A DNA stretch of 64,000 bases from the NCBI RefSeq assembly GCF_030732845.1, contig NZ_JASHKA010000018.1:62001-126000 (forward strand), given 5' to 3'. This stretch comes from Roseibium sp. MMSF_3544. Its GTDB lineage: Bacteria; Pseudomonadota; Alphaproteobacteria; Rhizobiales; Stappiaceae. A model generated the notes under the pieces. The model was not told where the DNA came from, did not search any database, and worked only from the letters and a program-made list of their open reading frames with translations. The position numbers and the translations under genes were made by a program. Positions 18,591 to 26,705 of the stretch are shown here, one piece after another; within the stretch, counting starts at the first letter, position 1; every line of letters starts with the position of its first letter.

Positions 18591-18611
18591 GCCCATTGTT
18601 GCTGGGCTTTT
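18591..18611 (+). terminator. intrinsic terminator of ispDF-pncC
   Basis: GCCCA-TTGTTGC-TGGGC hairpin followed directly by TTTT, starting seven bases after the pncC stop codon. Confidence 0.65.
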
Positions 18612-18669
18612 GGACCGGTCGAAAATATAGTTCCCGTCAGGTGACCTAAACGGAACTTTCTTTGATCGC

Positions 18670-19122
18670 ATGAAAACGTTTGCCTCAATTTTCTGCGCCG
18701 TTATGTGTGCAGGCAGCGCCGCGCTTGCCGCTTCTCTGCCGCAGCCCGGTGACGTTTATCTGATTTCACGAGATCACAACGGGCGGTTTTTGGGCAGCCA
18801 CAAACTGTTCAGGGACAGGTCGCCTGACATGAAACAGGTGACCTATTGCGCGCAAGCCTATTTCGTTCGAGGAAGCACAATCGCCTGGACGCAAATTGAG
18901 GCTGAACGAGGCAACGTGATCCATGTTGAATTCAACTTCGGACGTGGATGGCGGCCGATATGCGCAAGCCCCGAAAAGCAGGTAACGCTTGCCGATATCG
19001 GTATCACGCTAAGTCCGCGGGAATTCCTGGACAGCCTTGAGGATGGAGAACAACCCCAAAGCCGCCTCGCCTTTATCGGTTCCCTGTTTCGCTCAAGTGC
19101 GCAAGATACCGACGGTCAATGA
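18670..19122 (+). CDS. small secreted two-cysteine protein, paralogue A of a tandem trio
   Basis: I do not recognise a named family. The 150-aa protein has a clear signal peptide (MKTFASIFC..., likely cut after SAALA near 20) and a mature part with PGDVYLISRDHNGRFLGSH (26-44), TYC (C60), STIAWTQIEAE (69-79), VEFNFGRGWRPIC (86-98, C98) and QVTLADIGI. It shares these blocks, in order, with the next two genes. The two cysteines lie exactly 38 residues apart and probably form a disulfide after export to the periplasm. It follows the ispDF-pncC terminator by about 60 bases and so must have its own promoter. Confidence 0.85.
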   Translation: MKTFASIFCAVMCAGSAALAASLPQPGDVYLISRDHNGRFLGSHKLFRDRSPDMKQVTYCAQAYFVRGSTIAWTQIEAERGNVIHVEFNFGRGWRPICASPEKQVTLADIGITLSPREFLDSLEDGEQPQSRLAFIGSLFRSSAQDTDGQ

Positions 19123-19301
19123 ACCGACAATTGATTGCAGGAAGCCTTCACAGACCGAGCGAAGGAGACATTGATTTGGGTGCGATTGGGAGACCATAGA
19201 CTTTTAATAAAACGCCGCGACCGCTCTCAATCTGTTCTACAAGAACTGCTTTTAATTTCACGCTACAAAAATCAAAACAAGCCTAGCTGGACAATGCAAA
19301 A

Positions 19302-19317
19302 CGCGGACAAATCCGCG
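19302..19317 (+). promoter_or_regulatory. perfect hairpin in the leader of paralogue B
   Basis: CGCGGA-CAAA-TCCGCG, a 6-bp perfect stem with a tetraloop, 16 bases before the ATG and next to the AGGGA ribosome-binding site. No T-run follows. It may be a leader structure, or simply chance. Confidence 0.3.
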
Positions 19318-19333
19318 GTCAGGGATACACGTT

Positions 19334-19810
19334 ATGTGGTTTCAAAAGTTTCTTTTGACAGCCGGCTTTCTTGTCCTGTCGAGCGCAAGCGCCGTCGGGC
19401 AGCCCGAAGATCTCAAGCTTGGCGATACTTACATCATTTCAAGGGATCACAACCGCGTCTTTCGCGGGTCGCACCGGATCTATGTCAGAAAGGCGGATGG
19501 TCTTGTTGAGGTAAAATACTGCAACCGTTCCTACTGGGTGCGGTATGCCACCGTTGCGTGGACTCAACTCGAGGTCGAGCAGGATTATGCGGTGCGTGTC
19601 GAATTCAACTGGGGCAAGGGCTGGCGCCCTATTTGTGATCATCCGGAACAACAGGTAACGCTCCGCGATCTGGGCATTTCAGAAGATCCGCGGGTCGTCA
19701 TACAAAATGACGGTCCGACCATTGACAAGATTAACCGGTTCGCCGCCATACGAGACTCCTTTCGCCAGAAGAAAAGGGAAGGGCCAGCAAGGTCGTTTCA
19801 TGACGAGTGA
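19334..19810 (+). CDS. small secreted two-cysteine protein, paralogue B of a tandem trio
   Basis: 158 aa with a signal peptide (MWFQKFLLTAGFLVLSSASA). The mature part aligns closely with paralogue A: GDTYIISRDHNRVFRGSH (30-47), KYC (C63), VRYATVAWTQLEVE (69-82), VEFNWGKGWRPIC (89-101, C101), QQVTLRDLGIS. The cysteine spacing is again 38. The C-terminus is a charged, possibly helical tail (INRFAAIRDSFRQKKR) that resembles the tail of paralogue C. It is preceded by a 211-base AT-rich spacer and AGGGA before the ATG. Function unknown. Confidence 0.85.
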   Translation: MWFQKFLLTAGFLVLSSASAVGQPEDLKLGDTYIISRDHNRVFRGSHRIYVRKADGLVEVKYCNRSYWVRYATVAWTQLEVEQDYAVRVEFNWGKGWRPICDHPEQQVTLRDLGISEDPRVVIQNDGPTIDKINRFAAIRDSFRQKKREGPARSFHDE

Positions 19811-19960
19811 AACCAAACGAATAAAGCGATCGACATAGGTTCGATTTTGGGGTCGCCAACTCATCGCAATTTGAAGCACTCGGGTAACCAAGCGGTAAGC
19901 AAAAAGACGTATCATTCAGCCAAGTTGGGGTGAAATTAAGCTCGCAGAAGGACTTCGGGC

Positions 19961-20395
19961 ATGAAGCACTCTTTGGCACGTTTGGCAATTGTCGTCTTGG
20001 GAACCACCTGTCTGACCGGTACAGCTTTCGGTCAGGGCGACTACTATATTCGTTCGCAACACTCCAACGGCGCATTTACCGGATTTCATGAAATTCTGAC
20101 CAGGCCGAAGGCAGGCTACCACCAGGCCCGCTATTGCGACCGGACCTTCTGGGTCTCATCAACGACGGTTATCTGGACAGAAGAGCAGAACGCGGCCGGA
20201 CGCACGCTTATCCTGGAAGAAAATGTCGGTTCGGGGCGCAGGATTGTCTGCTCAGACAACTCGTCATTCGCAACGCTTGATGATCTCGGTCTTTCCGAGC
20301 GGGAAGTTGCCAGGATCAGAGCAGCGAACGAACCTCTCGATATGAAATCGAGCCGCCTTCGCACCATTCGTGACGCCTTCAAAAGCTTTAAGTAG
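19961..20395 (+). CDS. small secreted two-cysteine protein, paralogue C of a tandem trio
   Basis: 144 aa, the most divergent of the three. Signal peptide MKHSLARLAIVVLGTTCLTGTAFG, then GDYYIRSQHSNGAFTGFHEI (26-45), RYC (C59), FWVSSTTVIWTEE (63-75), ENVGSGRRIVC (87-97, C97), ATLDDLGLSE, and a tail RLRTIRDAFKSFK. Order of motifs and the 38-residue cysteine spacing match A and B, while the VEFN block is replaced by ILEEN. AGAAGGA precedes the ATG. It converges with the ratA-like gene 20 bases downstream. Confidence 0.83.
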   Translation: MKHSLARLAIVVLGTTCLTGTAFGQGDYYIRSQHSNGAFTGFHEILTRPKAGYHQARYCDRTFWVSSTTVIWTEEQNAAGRTLILEENVGSGRRIVCSDNSSFATLDDLGLSEREVARIRAANEPLDMKSSRLRTIRDAFKSFK

Positions 20396-20415
20396 CAGCG
20401 ACAATTCTCGAAGGC

Positions 20416-20868
20416 TCAGGTGCGGTAGACCTCGTCTGCGCGTGCCTCGAACGCACTTGAGAACTTCCGGAAGGCCTTGTCGAACATCACGCCCATCAAC
20501 GACCCGAGTGTTCGGCTCTTGAACTCGTAGGATATGAAAAACCCGACATCGCAGCTGCCTTCGCCTGCATCTTCGAAGGTCCACTTGTTTTCCAGGTGCT
20601 TGAATGGCCCGTCCAGATACTCCACCAGGATCGTCTGCTCTTTCGGCCGCAGTTCAACGCGGCTGGTAAACGTCTCCTTGAAGAGCTTGTAGGCAACAGT
20701 CATGTCGGCCACCAGAACCGTGCGCCCGTCATCCAGCTCCTTGCGCCCGCGTACATGCAGCCCCTGGCAAAGCGGTACGAACTGGGGATATTGCTCGACA
20801 TCGGCCACAAGCTTGAACATGTCTTCAGCCTTGTGGTTGACCTTGTGCGTGGACGAAAAACTGGGCAT
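20416..20868 (-). CDS. ratA: RatA/COQ10-type START-domain protein
   Basis: 150-aa single START-like lipid-binding domain (SRPBCC). Family signs are the N-terminal VNHKAEDMFKLVADVEQYPQFVPLCQGL and the C-terminal long helix SLMGVMFDKAFRKFSSAFEARA. E. coli RatA was described as a ribosome-association toxin, whereas mitochondrial COQ10 binds ubiquinone. In alphaproteobacteria the gene sits next to lipA, and the quinone-related role seems more likely here; that is inference. It follows lipA after 29 bases on the same strand. Confidence 0.9.
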   Translation of the reverse strand: MPSFSSTHKVNHKAEDMFKLVADVEQYPQFVPLCQGLHVRGRKELDDGRTVLVADMTVAYKLFKETFTSRVELRPKEQTILVEYLDGPFKHLENKWTFEDAGEGSCDVGFFISYEFKSRTLGSLMGVMFDKAFRKFSSAFEARADEVYRT

Positions 20869-20897
20869 GCAGTTTGTCTAACCCCGTCCCTGCAATC

Positions 20898-21872
20898 TCA
20901 ATGACCAAGCTTTGCTTTTCGCGCTGCGCGCAGCTCTGCAAAATCCTCGCCCGCATGATGCGATGAACGCGTCAACGGACTTGCAGAAACCTTCAAGAAG
21001 CCCTTCGCATAAGCAATCCGTTCGTAGGCCTTGAATTCCTCCGGCGTCACGAAGGACATGACAGGATAATGCTTCTTGGACGGCTGCAAATATTGGCCGA
21101 TCGTCAGGAAATCCACATCGGCGGCACGCAGGTCATCCATCAATTGCAGAACTTCGTTCCGGACCTCACCCAGCCCGACCATGATGCCGGATTTCGTGAA
21201 CATTTCCGGATCAAGTTCCTTCACCTTCTGGAGAAGACGGATGGAATGAAAGTAGCGGGCGCCGGGCCGCACATTCAGATATTTCGAGGGCACCGTCTCC
21301 AGATTATGATTGAAGACGTCGGGTCGTGCTTCAACGACGATCTCCATGGCGCCGTCCTTGCGCAGGAAATCGGGTGTCAGCACTTCAATTGTCGTTTGCG
21401 GGGCCGTTGCGCGGATAGCGCCGATAACAGCGGCAAAGTGCCTGGCGCCGCCGTCGTCAAGATCGTCCCGGTCAACCGACGTGATCACGACATGTTCGAG
21501 ACCCATCGTCGCGACTGCATCAGCAACACCTTGCGGCTCATTTTGATCAATAGGGCCTGGCATGCCGGTGCGAACATTGCAAAAGGCACAGGCCCGCGTG
21601 CAGGTGTCGCCGAGGATCATGAAACTGGCGTGTTTTTTCGACCAGCATTCGCCGATGTTGGGACAACCCGCTTCCTCGCACACGGTCACCAGATTGTTTT
21701 CGCGCACGACGTTTTTCGTCTCCCGGTAAACGGGCGATGTCGGCGCCTTGACCCGGATCCATTTCGGCTTGCGCTGGATCGGGTTGTCGGGACGGTGAGC
21801 CTTCTCCGGATGACGCGGGCGCGCCTCGGTGCTTTGTTGCGGGCGATTAAGCGTGTCGACGATCGTAACCAT
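20898..21872 (-). CDS. lipA: lipoyl synthase LipA
   Basis: Radical-SAM enzyme inserting two sulfurs into octanoyl groups on lipoyl domains, 324 aa. Both iron-sulfur clusters are visible: the auxiliary cluster C65-x4-C70-x5-C76 ([14 protein letters not shown]) and the radical-SAM CxxxCxxC at C91, C95, C98 ([10 protein letters not shown]), plus the C-terminal RSSHHAGE containing the conserved RSS serine. The lipoyl domains of PdhB and PdhC encoded downstream are likely substrates. The N-terminal 35 residues are variable. Confidence 0.98.
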   Translation of the reverse strand: MVTIVDTLNRPQQSTEARPRHPEKAHRPDNPIQRKPKWIRVKAPTSPVYRETKNVVRENNLVTVCEEAGCPNIGECWSKKHASFMILGDTCTRACAFCNVRTGMPGPIDQNEPQGVADAVATMGLEHVVITSVDRDDLDDGGARHFAAVIGAIRATAPQTTIEVLTPDFLRKDGAMEIVVEARPDVFNHNLETVPSKYLNVRPGARYFHSIRLLQKVKELDPEMFTKSGIMVGLGEVRNEVLQLMDDLRAADVDFLTIGQYLQPSKKHYPVMSFVTPEEFKAYERIAYAKGFLKVSASPLTRSSHHAGEDFAELRAARKAKLGH

Positions 21873-21928
21873 GAGCCTTAAGTGTCGTTATTCCCTTGAA
21901 AGGTCAAGCCATAATGACGGTGAGCCAG

Positions 21929-22723
21929 CTATGTGCTGAGTGCGGGTCTGAGCAATTCGGTCAGGCGCTGACGGGCATTTTCAGAAAGCGGCTGCGAACG
22001 GCGTGTCGCCTCGTTCATTTGAACGATGATCGTGACGGCTTCTGCGACCGGTTCTCCGTCCTGATACACCCTTTGCAGTAATTTGAAGGAGCTTCGCCCG
22101 ATCTCCTTGACCGCCGTTCCTATATCAACCTCACCCGGCCAGTGAATTTCAGACAGAAAGTCGAGCTCGAGCCGCGCGATGACAAAGGCCGCACCTTCCT
22201 CCATGAGTTCATCGCCGTAAAGGAGCTCGACTCTGCCTGTTTCCAGAAACGTATTGAATACGGCATTGTTCACATGCCCCTGGCGATCCGTATCTGCATA
22301 GCGGAGCTTGTCGGTCGTCTTTAAAGGAAATGCGGCAAAGCCGCCCTCATCTGCCTTTACCACCGGTTCTCCCCGTCTTTCGGCAATGACGTAAATCGAT
22401 GCGGTAACATCGCCCTCCTCGGTTCTGACAACCGTTTCCTCGCGCCGGTATCCCTCGCCTTCGAAGGCGTCAAGGCGATCCCAGTGTTCGCTGAGTTCGA
22501 AAGACTCAAATATGTGCACCTCGACATTCTGGCCTTCAGGATCAAGAACAAGCCCGGGAAACCCCAAAGCCGCGCCCCAACCAGCCTGAACCAGGCGCCC
22601 CCGAACGGTTCCGACAGTCCACTTTCCGGGGATGTCGGCAAGCTGCTGGTGATTGGCACGCCCGGGTGCAAGCGTTCCATATGTGGCAAGCCGGATAACA
22701 TCTTTTGATGAGATAGAGTCCAT
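21929..22723 (-). CDS. fusion: gamma-glutamylcyclotransferase (GGCT/AIG2)-like domain + hotdog thioesterase
   Basis: 264 aa with two recognisable halves. Residues 10-120 resemble GGCT/AIG2-like proteins: the substrate loop ATYGTLAPGRANHQQL (13-28) and LDAFEGEGYRRE (84-95), whose glutamate is the usual catalytic residue. Residues 135-255 are a 4-hydroxybenzoyl-CoA-type hotdog thioesterase with YADTDRQGHVNNAVF (142-156), where D144 is the probable catalytic aspartate. The domains are usually separate proteins. No frameshift or internal stop is needed, so this is a genuine single frame. Substrates are unknown. Upstream (minus strand) lies a YeaQ-like gene, downstream lipA. Confidence 0.78.
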   Translation of the reverse strand: MDSISSKDVIRLATYGTLAPGRANHQQLADIPGKWTVGTVRGRLVQAGWGAALGFPGLVLDPEGQNVEVHIFESFELSEHWDRLDAFEGEGYRREETVVRTEEGDVTASIYVIAERRGEPVVKADEGGFAAFPLKTTDKLRYADTDRQGHVNNAVFNTFLETGRVELLYGDELMEEGAAFVIARLELDFLSEIHWPGEVDIGTAVKEIGRSSFKLLQRVYQDGEPVAEAVTIIVQMNEATRRSQPLSENARQRLTELLRPALST

Positions 22724-22789
22724 AACCGGTTGCTCCGACCAGATTTACCGCTCGCTTGACGACCAACACCGAGACTTAAGTTCCTGTAT

Positions 22790-23032
22790 TCACTTCGGAA
22801 ACAACTTCTTCCATATGAACAGGAACAAAATGGAACCCAAGATCGCTATGATCAATCTGTCGACGAAACCGCCGGCCAGATTGAGATTGAATATCGAAGC
22901 CAGTTCACCGCCGAGCAATGCGCCAATCAGTCCGACGACGAGGCTGCCAAGAAAACCGCCCCGACTGTTCAACACCCGATGCGCGATCGCACCCGCGATG
23001 AGGCCAATGATTGCAGAGATAATCAATCCCAT
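22790..23032 (-). CDS. YeaQ/YmgE/GlsB-type small membrane protein (transglycosylase-associated family), copy 1
   Basis: 80-aa, three hydrophobic glycine-rich helices with the family pattern GLIAGAIAHRVL and GGFLGSLVVGLIGALLGGEL. Members are stress-induced membrane proteins of unclear function. AGGAG precedes the ATG. It lies 19 bases after a second member of the same family, so the two are co-transcribed paralogues. Confidence 0.88.
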   Translation of the reverse strand: MGLIISAIIGLIAGAIAHRVLNSRGGFLGSLVVGLIGALLGGELASIFNLNLAGGFVDRLIIAILGSILFLFIWKKLFPK

Positions 23033-23051
23033 CGCGGGGCTCCTAACAGAC

Positions 23052-23300
23052 TTATGCCAGCAATCGGGCGATTAGCACGACAACAACGGCACCGATCGCT
23101 GCAACAACAATTTCATTTAGATAAGCATTGCCCAGATCAATGTTGATACCGGCCAATCGGAAGATGAAACCTCCCACGAAGGCTCCGATAATGCCTGTGA
23201 GCAGGTAGCGGATTAGACCACCGCCGCCAACTATGATGCTGGCCAGCCATCCCGCAATGATACCGATGGCGATCCAGATCAGAATTGATTTTGCATCCAT
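23052..23300 (-). CDS. YeaQ/YmgE/GlsB-type small membrane protein, copy 2
   Basis: 82 aa, about three membrane helices: ILIWIAIGIIAGWLASII, a glycine run, YLLTGIIGAFVGGFIFRLAGI, and a C-terminal helix. The plan is the same as in the next gene but with low identity, suggesting an old duplication or independent acquisition. GGGGG lies about eight bases before the ATG. Function unknown; family members respond to envelope or osmotic stress. Confidence 0.87.
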   Translation of the reverse strand: MDAKSILIWIAIGIIAGWLASIIVGGGGLIRYLLTGIIGAFVGGFIFRLAGINIDLGNAYLNEIVVAAIGAVVVVLIARLLA

Positions 23301-23325
23301 GATACTTTCCCCCCTTTTCTAAATC

Positions 23326-23784
23326 TTACAGTTCACGTCCGTGTTGGGCCCTGTCGATGACGTCAGTGTAGCTAAAGGCTGCCTGATCACAACTCACAGA
23401 GACCACTTCAACATTCATGTCAGTGAAAAATCTGCTCGGCTTGGGAAATTCCAGTCCAAAGACAAAACCTTCGTGAAGCACACATTTTGCCGTCAGCTTG
23501 CGTTGGTCTGTCTTTAGGACAACATCGATGAAATGGTCGCCTGAACGAAGGCGGCCTTGAAACCTGAGATCCGGATCCATCCGATAGTACCGGAAACAGG
23601 GAATGCGGCCATCTGACTGTCGCTCGATAAAGTGACTTCGGGCAATCTGTTGCCTGGCAAGAACCGCGGTGTCCGAGGGAAGAAAGTCGATTGCGGCAAA
23701 AAGGGTTTTGGCCTCGTGATCCAAAAGCGACCAGCTACCCTCCCGGCTCAGAAATCTCAATCCGTCGAGCAAATAGGCCAGCAT
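23326..23784 (-). CDS. hypothetical protein, 152 aa
   Basis: I do not recognise the family. The protein has no signal peptide or membrane helix; the N-terminal half looks helical (LLDGLRFLSREGSWSLLDHEAKTLFAA), the rest strand-rich with VVSVSCDQAAFSY near the end. It sits between lpdA and the YeaQ-like pair, with 25 bases to the latter, and could belong to their transcription unit. Codon use looks like that of the neighbours, so I believe it is a real gene, though without functional evidence. Confidence 0.65.
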   Translation of the reverse strand: MLAYLLDGLRFLSREGSWSLLDHEAKTLFAAIDFLPSDTAVLARQQIARSHFIERQSDGRIPCFRYYRMDPDLRFQGRLRSGDHFIDVVLKTDQRKLTAKCVLHEGFVFGLEFPKPSRFFTDMNVEVVSVSCDQAAFSYTDVIDRAQHGREL

Positions 23785-23802
23785 TTGACAGACGGCTTAA
23801 GC

Positions 23803-23842
23803 GCCCGGACTGCTCGACAGTGTCATCAGAAACAGTCCGGGC
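23803..23842 (-). terminator. terminator-like hairpin downstream of lpdA
   Basis: A perfect 10-bp stem, GCCCGGACTG/CAGTCCGGGC, with a 20-base loop, begins 7 bases after the lpdA stop. The following bases (GCTTAAGCC) are not a proper T-run, so termination efficiency is uncertain. Confidence 0.45.
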
Positions 23843-23848
23843 AAAGGG

Positions 23849-25291
23849 TTACATGTTCAGGACGCGGTCATAGGCATCCAGAACCGATTCCTTCATCATT
23901 TCCGAAAGTGTCGGATGCGGGAAGACCGTGTGCATCAGGTCTTCTTCGGTTGTCTCAAGGTTCATGGCAACGACATAACCCTGAATGAGTTCAGTGACTT
24001 CAGCGCCAACCATATGTGCACCGAGCAACTGACCGGTCTTGGCATCAAATATCGTCTTGACGAGACCTTCCGGCTCACCGAGCGCAATTGCCTTGCCGTT
24101 GCCGATGAACGGGAACCGGCCAACCTTGATGTCGTAACCGGCTTCCTTTGCCTTCGGCTCGGTAAGGCCGACCGAGGCGACTTGCGGATGGCAATAGGTG
24201 CAGCCCGGGATCATGGACTTGTCCATCGCGTGGACATCCTTGCCGGCAATTTTCTCAACGCAGATGACGCCTTCATGCTCGGCTTTGTGCGCCAGCATCG
24301 GCGGGCCGGCAACATCGCCGATGGCGTAGACGCCAGGAACATTCGTGCGCCCATAGCCGTCGATCACCACGCAGCCCCGGTCGGTTTTAACGCCGAGTTC
24401 CTCAAGGCCGAGGTTCTCGATATTGCCGACCACGCCGACGGCGGAAATCAGCTTGTCTGCGGTCAAATCCTGTTTCTTGCCGTCCTTGGTCTCAACGGTC
24501 GCGGTAACGCCCTTCGGGCCTTTCTTGACCTGGGACACCTTGGCTTCAAGCAGGAACTTGAGACCCTGTTTCTCCATCTGCTTCTTGGCAAGAGCGGAGA
24601 TTTCCGGATCTTCGACCGGCATGATCGTCGGCATCATTTCGATGACGGTCACATCGGCACCCATCGTCTTGTAGAAAGACGCGAACTCAATGCCGATCGC
24701 ACCGGATCCCATGACAATCAGGGATTTCGGCATGGTCGGGGGCACCATGGCTTCAAAATAAGTCCAGATGTCCTTGCCATCCGGTTCGATGCCCGGGATG
24801 ACGCGCGGGCGTGCACCGGTGGCGATGATGATGTGCTTGGCCTTGTAAACGCCCTCACCCTTGGTGCCTTTCGGCGCCGGGTGCTGCGGTTCCATGGCTT
24901 TTTTCGATGTCTTGGAGACAGTCACTTCTCCAACCTTGGTGACCTTGCCCTCGCCCCAGATGACATCGACCTTGTTCTTCTTCATCAGGAAGCCGATACC
25001 CGCATTGAGCTGGCCGGATACGCCGCGCGACCGCTTGACGACGGCGGCGGGATCGAAGGAGATCTTTTCAGCCGAAAGCCCGTAGTCTTTCGCATGCTGC
25101 ATGTAGTGATAAATTTCGGCCGACCGCAGCAGAGCCTTGGTTGGAATACAGCCCCAGTTGAGGCAGATGCCGCCCATGTGCTCGCGCTCGACGATCGCAG
25201 TCTTGAGACCAAGCTGCGCGGAGCGGATTGCGGTTACGTAGCCACCCGGCCCGGAGCCGATGATGATTACATCGTAGTTGGTATCAGCCAT
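23849..25291 (-). CDS. lpdA: dihydrolipoyl dehydrogenase (E3)
   Basis: Flavoprotein reoxidising dihydrolipoyl groups of the pyruvate dehydrogenase complex with NAD. 480 aa from the ATG at 25291, which has GGGGAAA upstream; the frame extends 23 codons further but through an intrinsic terminator. Hallmarks: FAD-binding IIIGSGPGGYV (10-20), redox disulfide C43/C48 in GGICLNWGCIPTK, NAD-binding MGSGAIGIEFASFY, and the C-terminal HTVFPHPTLSEMMKE with the catalytic histidine and glutamate. It is the last gene of the pdhA-pdhB-pdhC-lpdA series. Confidence 0.97.
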   Translation of the reverse strand: MADTNYDVIIIGSGPGGYVTAIRSAQLGLKTAIVEREHMGGICLNWGCIPTKALLRSAEIYHYMQHAKDYGLSAEKISFDPAAVVKRSRGVSGQLNAGIGFLMKKNKVDVIWGEGKVTKVGEVTVSKTSKKAMEPQHPAPKGTKGEGVYKAKHIIIATGARPRVIPGIEPDGKDIWTYFEAMVPPTMPKSLIVMGSGAIGIEFASFYKTMGADVTVIEMMPTIMPVEDPEISALAKKQMEKQGLKFLLEAKVSQVKKGPKGVTATVETKDGKKQDLTADKLISAVGVVGNIENLGLEELGVKTDRGCVVIDGYGRTNVPGVYAIGDVAGPPMLAHKAEHEGVICVEKIAGKDVHAMDKSMIPGCTYCHPQVASVGLTEPKAKEAGYDIKVGRFPFIGNGKAIALGEPEGLVKTIFDAKTGQLLGAHMVGAEVTELIQGYVVAMNLETTEEDLMHTVFPHPTLSEMMKESVLDAYDRVLNM

Positions 25292-25322
25292 GGTGTTTTC
25301 CCCGGCGAAAGAAGTCATCGTT

Positions 25323-25352
25323 GAAAAACGGCGCGGCGTTGCCGCCGCGCCG
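25323..25352 (-). terminator. intrinsic terminator (possible attenuator) between pdhC and lpdA
   Basis: On the minus strand a 10-bp GC-only stem (CGGCGCGGCG pairing with CGCCGCGCCG, loop GCAA) is followed at once by TTTTTC. It starts 12 bases after the pdhC stop and lies only 32 bases before the lpdA start. The structure should end part or all of the pdhABC transcripts before lpdA. Confidence 0.7.
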
Positions 25353-25363
25353 GAGAACATGCA

Positions 25364-26689
25364 TCAGACCAGCATGCTCATCGGATTTTCGATGTAGCCC
25401 TTGAAGGCGGCGAGCAGCTCGGCGCCGAGCGCACCGTCCACGCAGCGGTGATCGGTTGAAAGCGTCACCGTCATGACGGTCGCAATCGCGAGCGCATCGT
25501 TTTTCACGACCGGGAGCTTTTCACCGGCTCCAACCGCAAGGATCGTCGCATGCGGCGGATTAACGACGGCCGAGAAGTCCTTCACGCCCATCATGCCCAT
25601 GTTGGAGACCGCGGTGGTGCCACCCTGATACTCTTCCGGCTTGAGCTTGCGTTCCTTCGCCCGTTTGCCCAGATCCTTCATCTCGTTGGAGATGACGGAC
25701 AAGGGTTTTTGTTCCGCGCTGCGGATGATCGGGGTAATCAAGCCACCGGGGATCGCAACAGCAACGCCGACGTCGGCATGCTTGTGCATGACCATGTTTT
25801 CATCGGTCCAGGACACATTCGCATCGGGCACATCGCGCAATGCAAGCGCGAGGGCCTTGATGGTCATGTCGTTGACCGACAGCTTGTAGGCCGGCTTGCC
25901 GTCCTTGTCCGTTGCAGCAGCACCGTTGAGCTGGGCTCTGAGCGCCAGCAGGGCGTCCAGTTCCACATCCACGGAAACATAGAAGTGCGGGATCGTCTGC
26001 TTCGACTCAGTCAGGCGCTTGGCAATGGTCTTGCGCATGCCGTCGTGCGGAACGAGCTCGTAGCTGTCTTCATCGAAGAGCTTGAGCACTTGATCGGCGG
26101 ACGGTCCGGCAGCCGGAGCGGCAGCAGCCTTTGGAGCTTCTGCAGCGGCCGCAGGTGCAGCCTTGCCCGTGCCAGCAGCAATTGCCGCTTCAATGTCCCT
26201 TTTGACGATCCGGCCATGAGGACCGGTGCCCGTGAGCGCGTTCAAGTCGAGACTGTTGAGCTTTGCAAGGCGCCGGGCGAGCGGCGATGCAAAAATGCGC
26301 GCACCATCGGCCGCAACCGGCGCGGGGCCAGCCGGAGCTGCAGGTGCGGAAGCTGCCGGTGCCGGAGCGGCGGCAGCAGGTGCTTCTGCAGCTGCGGGCG
26401 CCGGGGCTGCCGCGCCGCCAGAAGTGTCGATGGCGCTTGCATCTTCACCGTCTTCCAAAAGGACGGCGATCAATTCGTTGACTTTGACGCCCGCGGTCCC
26501 CGCAGGCACGACGATCTTCCCGACCGTGCCTTCATCGACGGCTTCGACTTCCATCGTGGCCTTGTCGGTTTCAATTTCGGCGATCACATCGCCTGCTGAA
26601 ACCTGATCGCCTTCCTTGACCAGCCACTTGGCAAGGTTGCCCTCTTCCATGGTCGGGGAAAGGGCCGGCATGGTGATATTAATTGGCAT
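25364..26689 (-). CDS. pdhC: pyruvate dehydrogenase E2, dihydrolipoamide acetyltransferase
   Basis: Core acetyltransferase of the complex, 441 aa. One lipoyl domain with the modified K43 in [11 protein letters not shown], an Ala/Pro-rich flexible linker (about 88-130), the E1/E3-binding domain ([35 protein letters not shown]), a second Ala-rich linker, and the catalytic domain ending with DHRCVDG, the DHRxxDG active-site motif. The linkers are low in complexity and produce long spurious frames on the other strand. Sixteen bases separate it from pdhB. Confidence 0.97.
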   Translation of the reverse strand: MPINITMPALSPTMEEGNLAKWLVKEGDQVSAGDVIAEIETDKATMEVEAVDEGTVGKIVVPAGTAGVKVNELIAVLLEDGEDASAIDTSGGAAAPAPAAAEAPAAAAPAPAASAPAAPAGPAPVAADGARIFASPLARRLAKLNSLDLNALTGTGPHGRIVKRDIEAAIAAGTGKAAPAAAAEAPKAAAAPAAGPSADQVLKLFDEDSYELVPHDGMRKTIAKRLTESKQTIPHFYVSVDVELDALLALRAQLNGAAATDKDGKPAYKLSVNDMTIKALALALRDVPDANVSWTDENMVMHKHADVGVAVAIPGGLITPIIRSAEQKPLSVISNEMKDLGKRAKERKLKPEEYQGGTTAVSNMGMMGVKDFSAVVNPPHATILAVGAGEKLPVVKNDALAIATVMTVTLSTDHRCVDGALGAELLAAFKGYIENPMSMLV

Positions 26690-26705
26690 GTCCGTCTCCC
26701 TCGCC

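Noticed and set aside
23915-25324. Long open frame (469 aa) on the plus strand opposite lpdA
   Set aside because: Antisense shadow of a conserved gene with GC-rich third positions.
26330-26450. Apparent tandem repeat in pdhC
   Set aside because: It is the Ala/Pro-rich interdomain linker coding region, normal for E2 proteins, not a DNA repeat element.
25550-26599. Long open frame (349 aa) on the plus strand opposite pdhC
   Set aside because: It is antisense to a clear E2 gene; the Ala/Pro-rich linkers lack stop codons in the opposite strand. No ribosome-binding site or family features.
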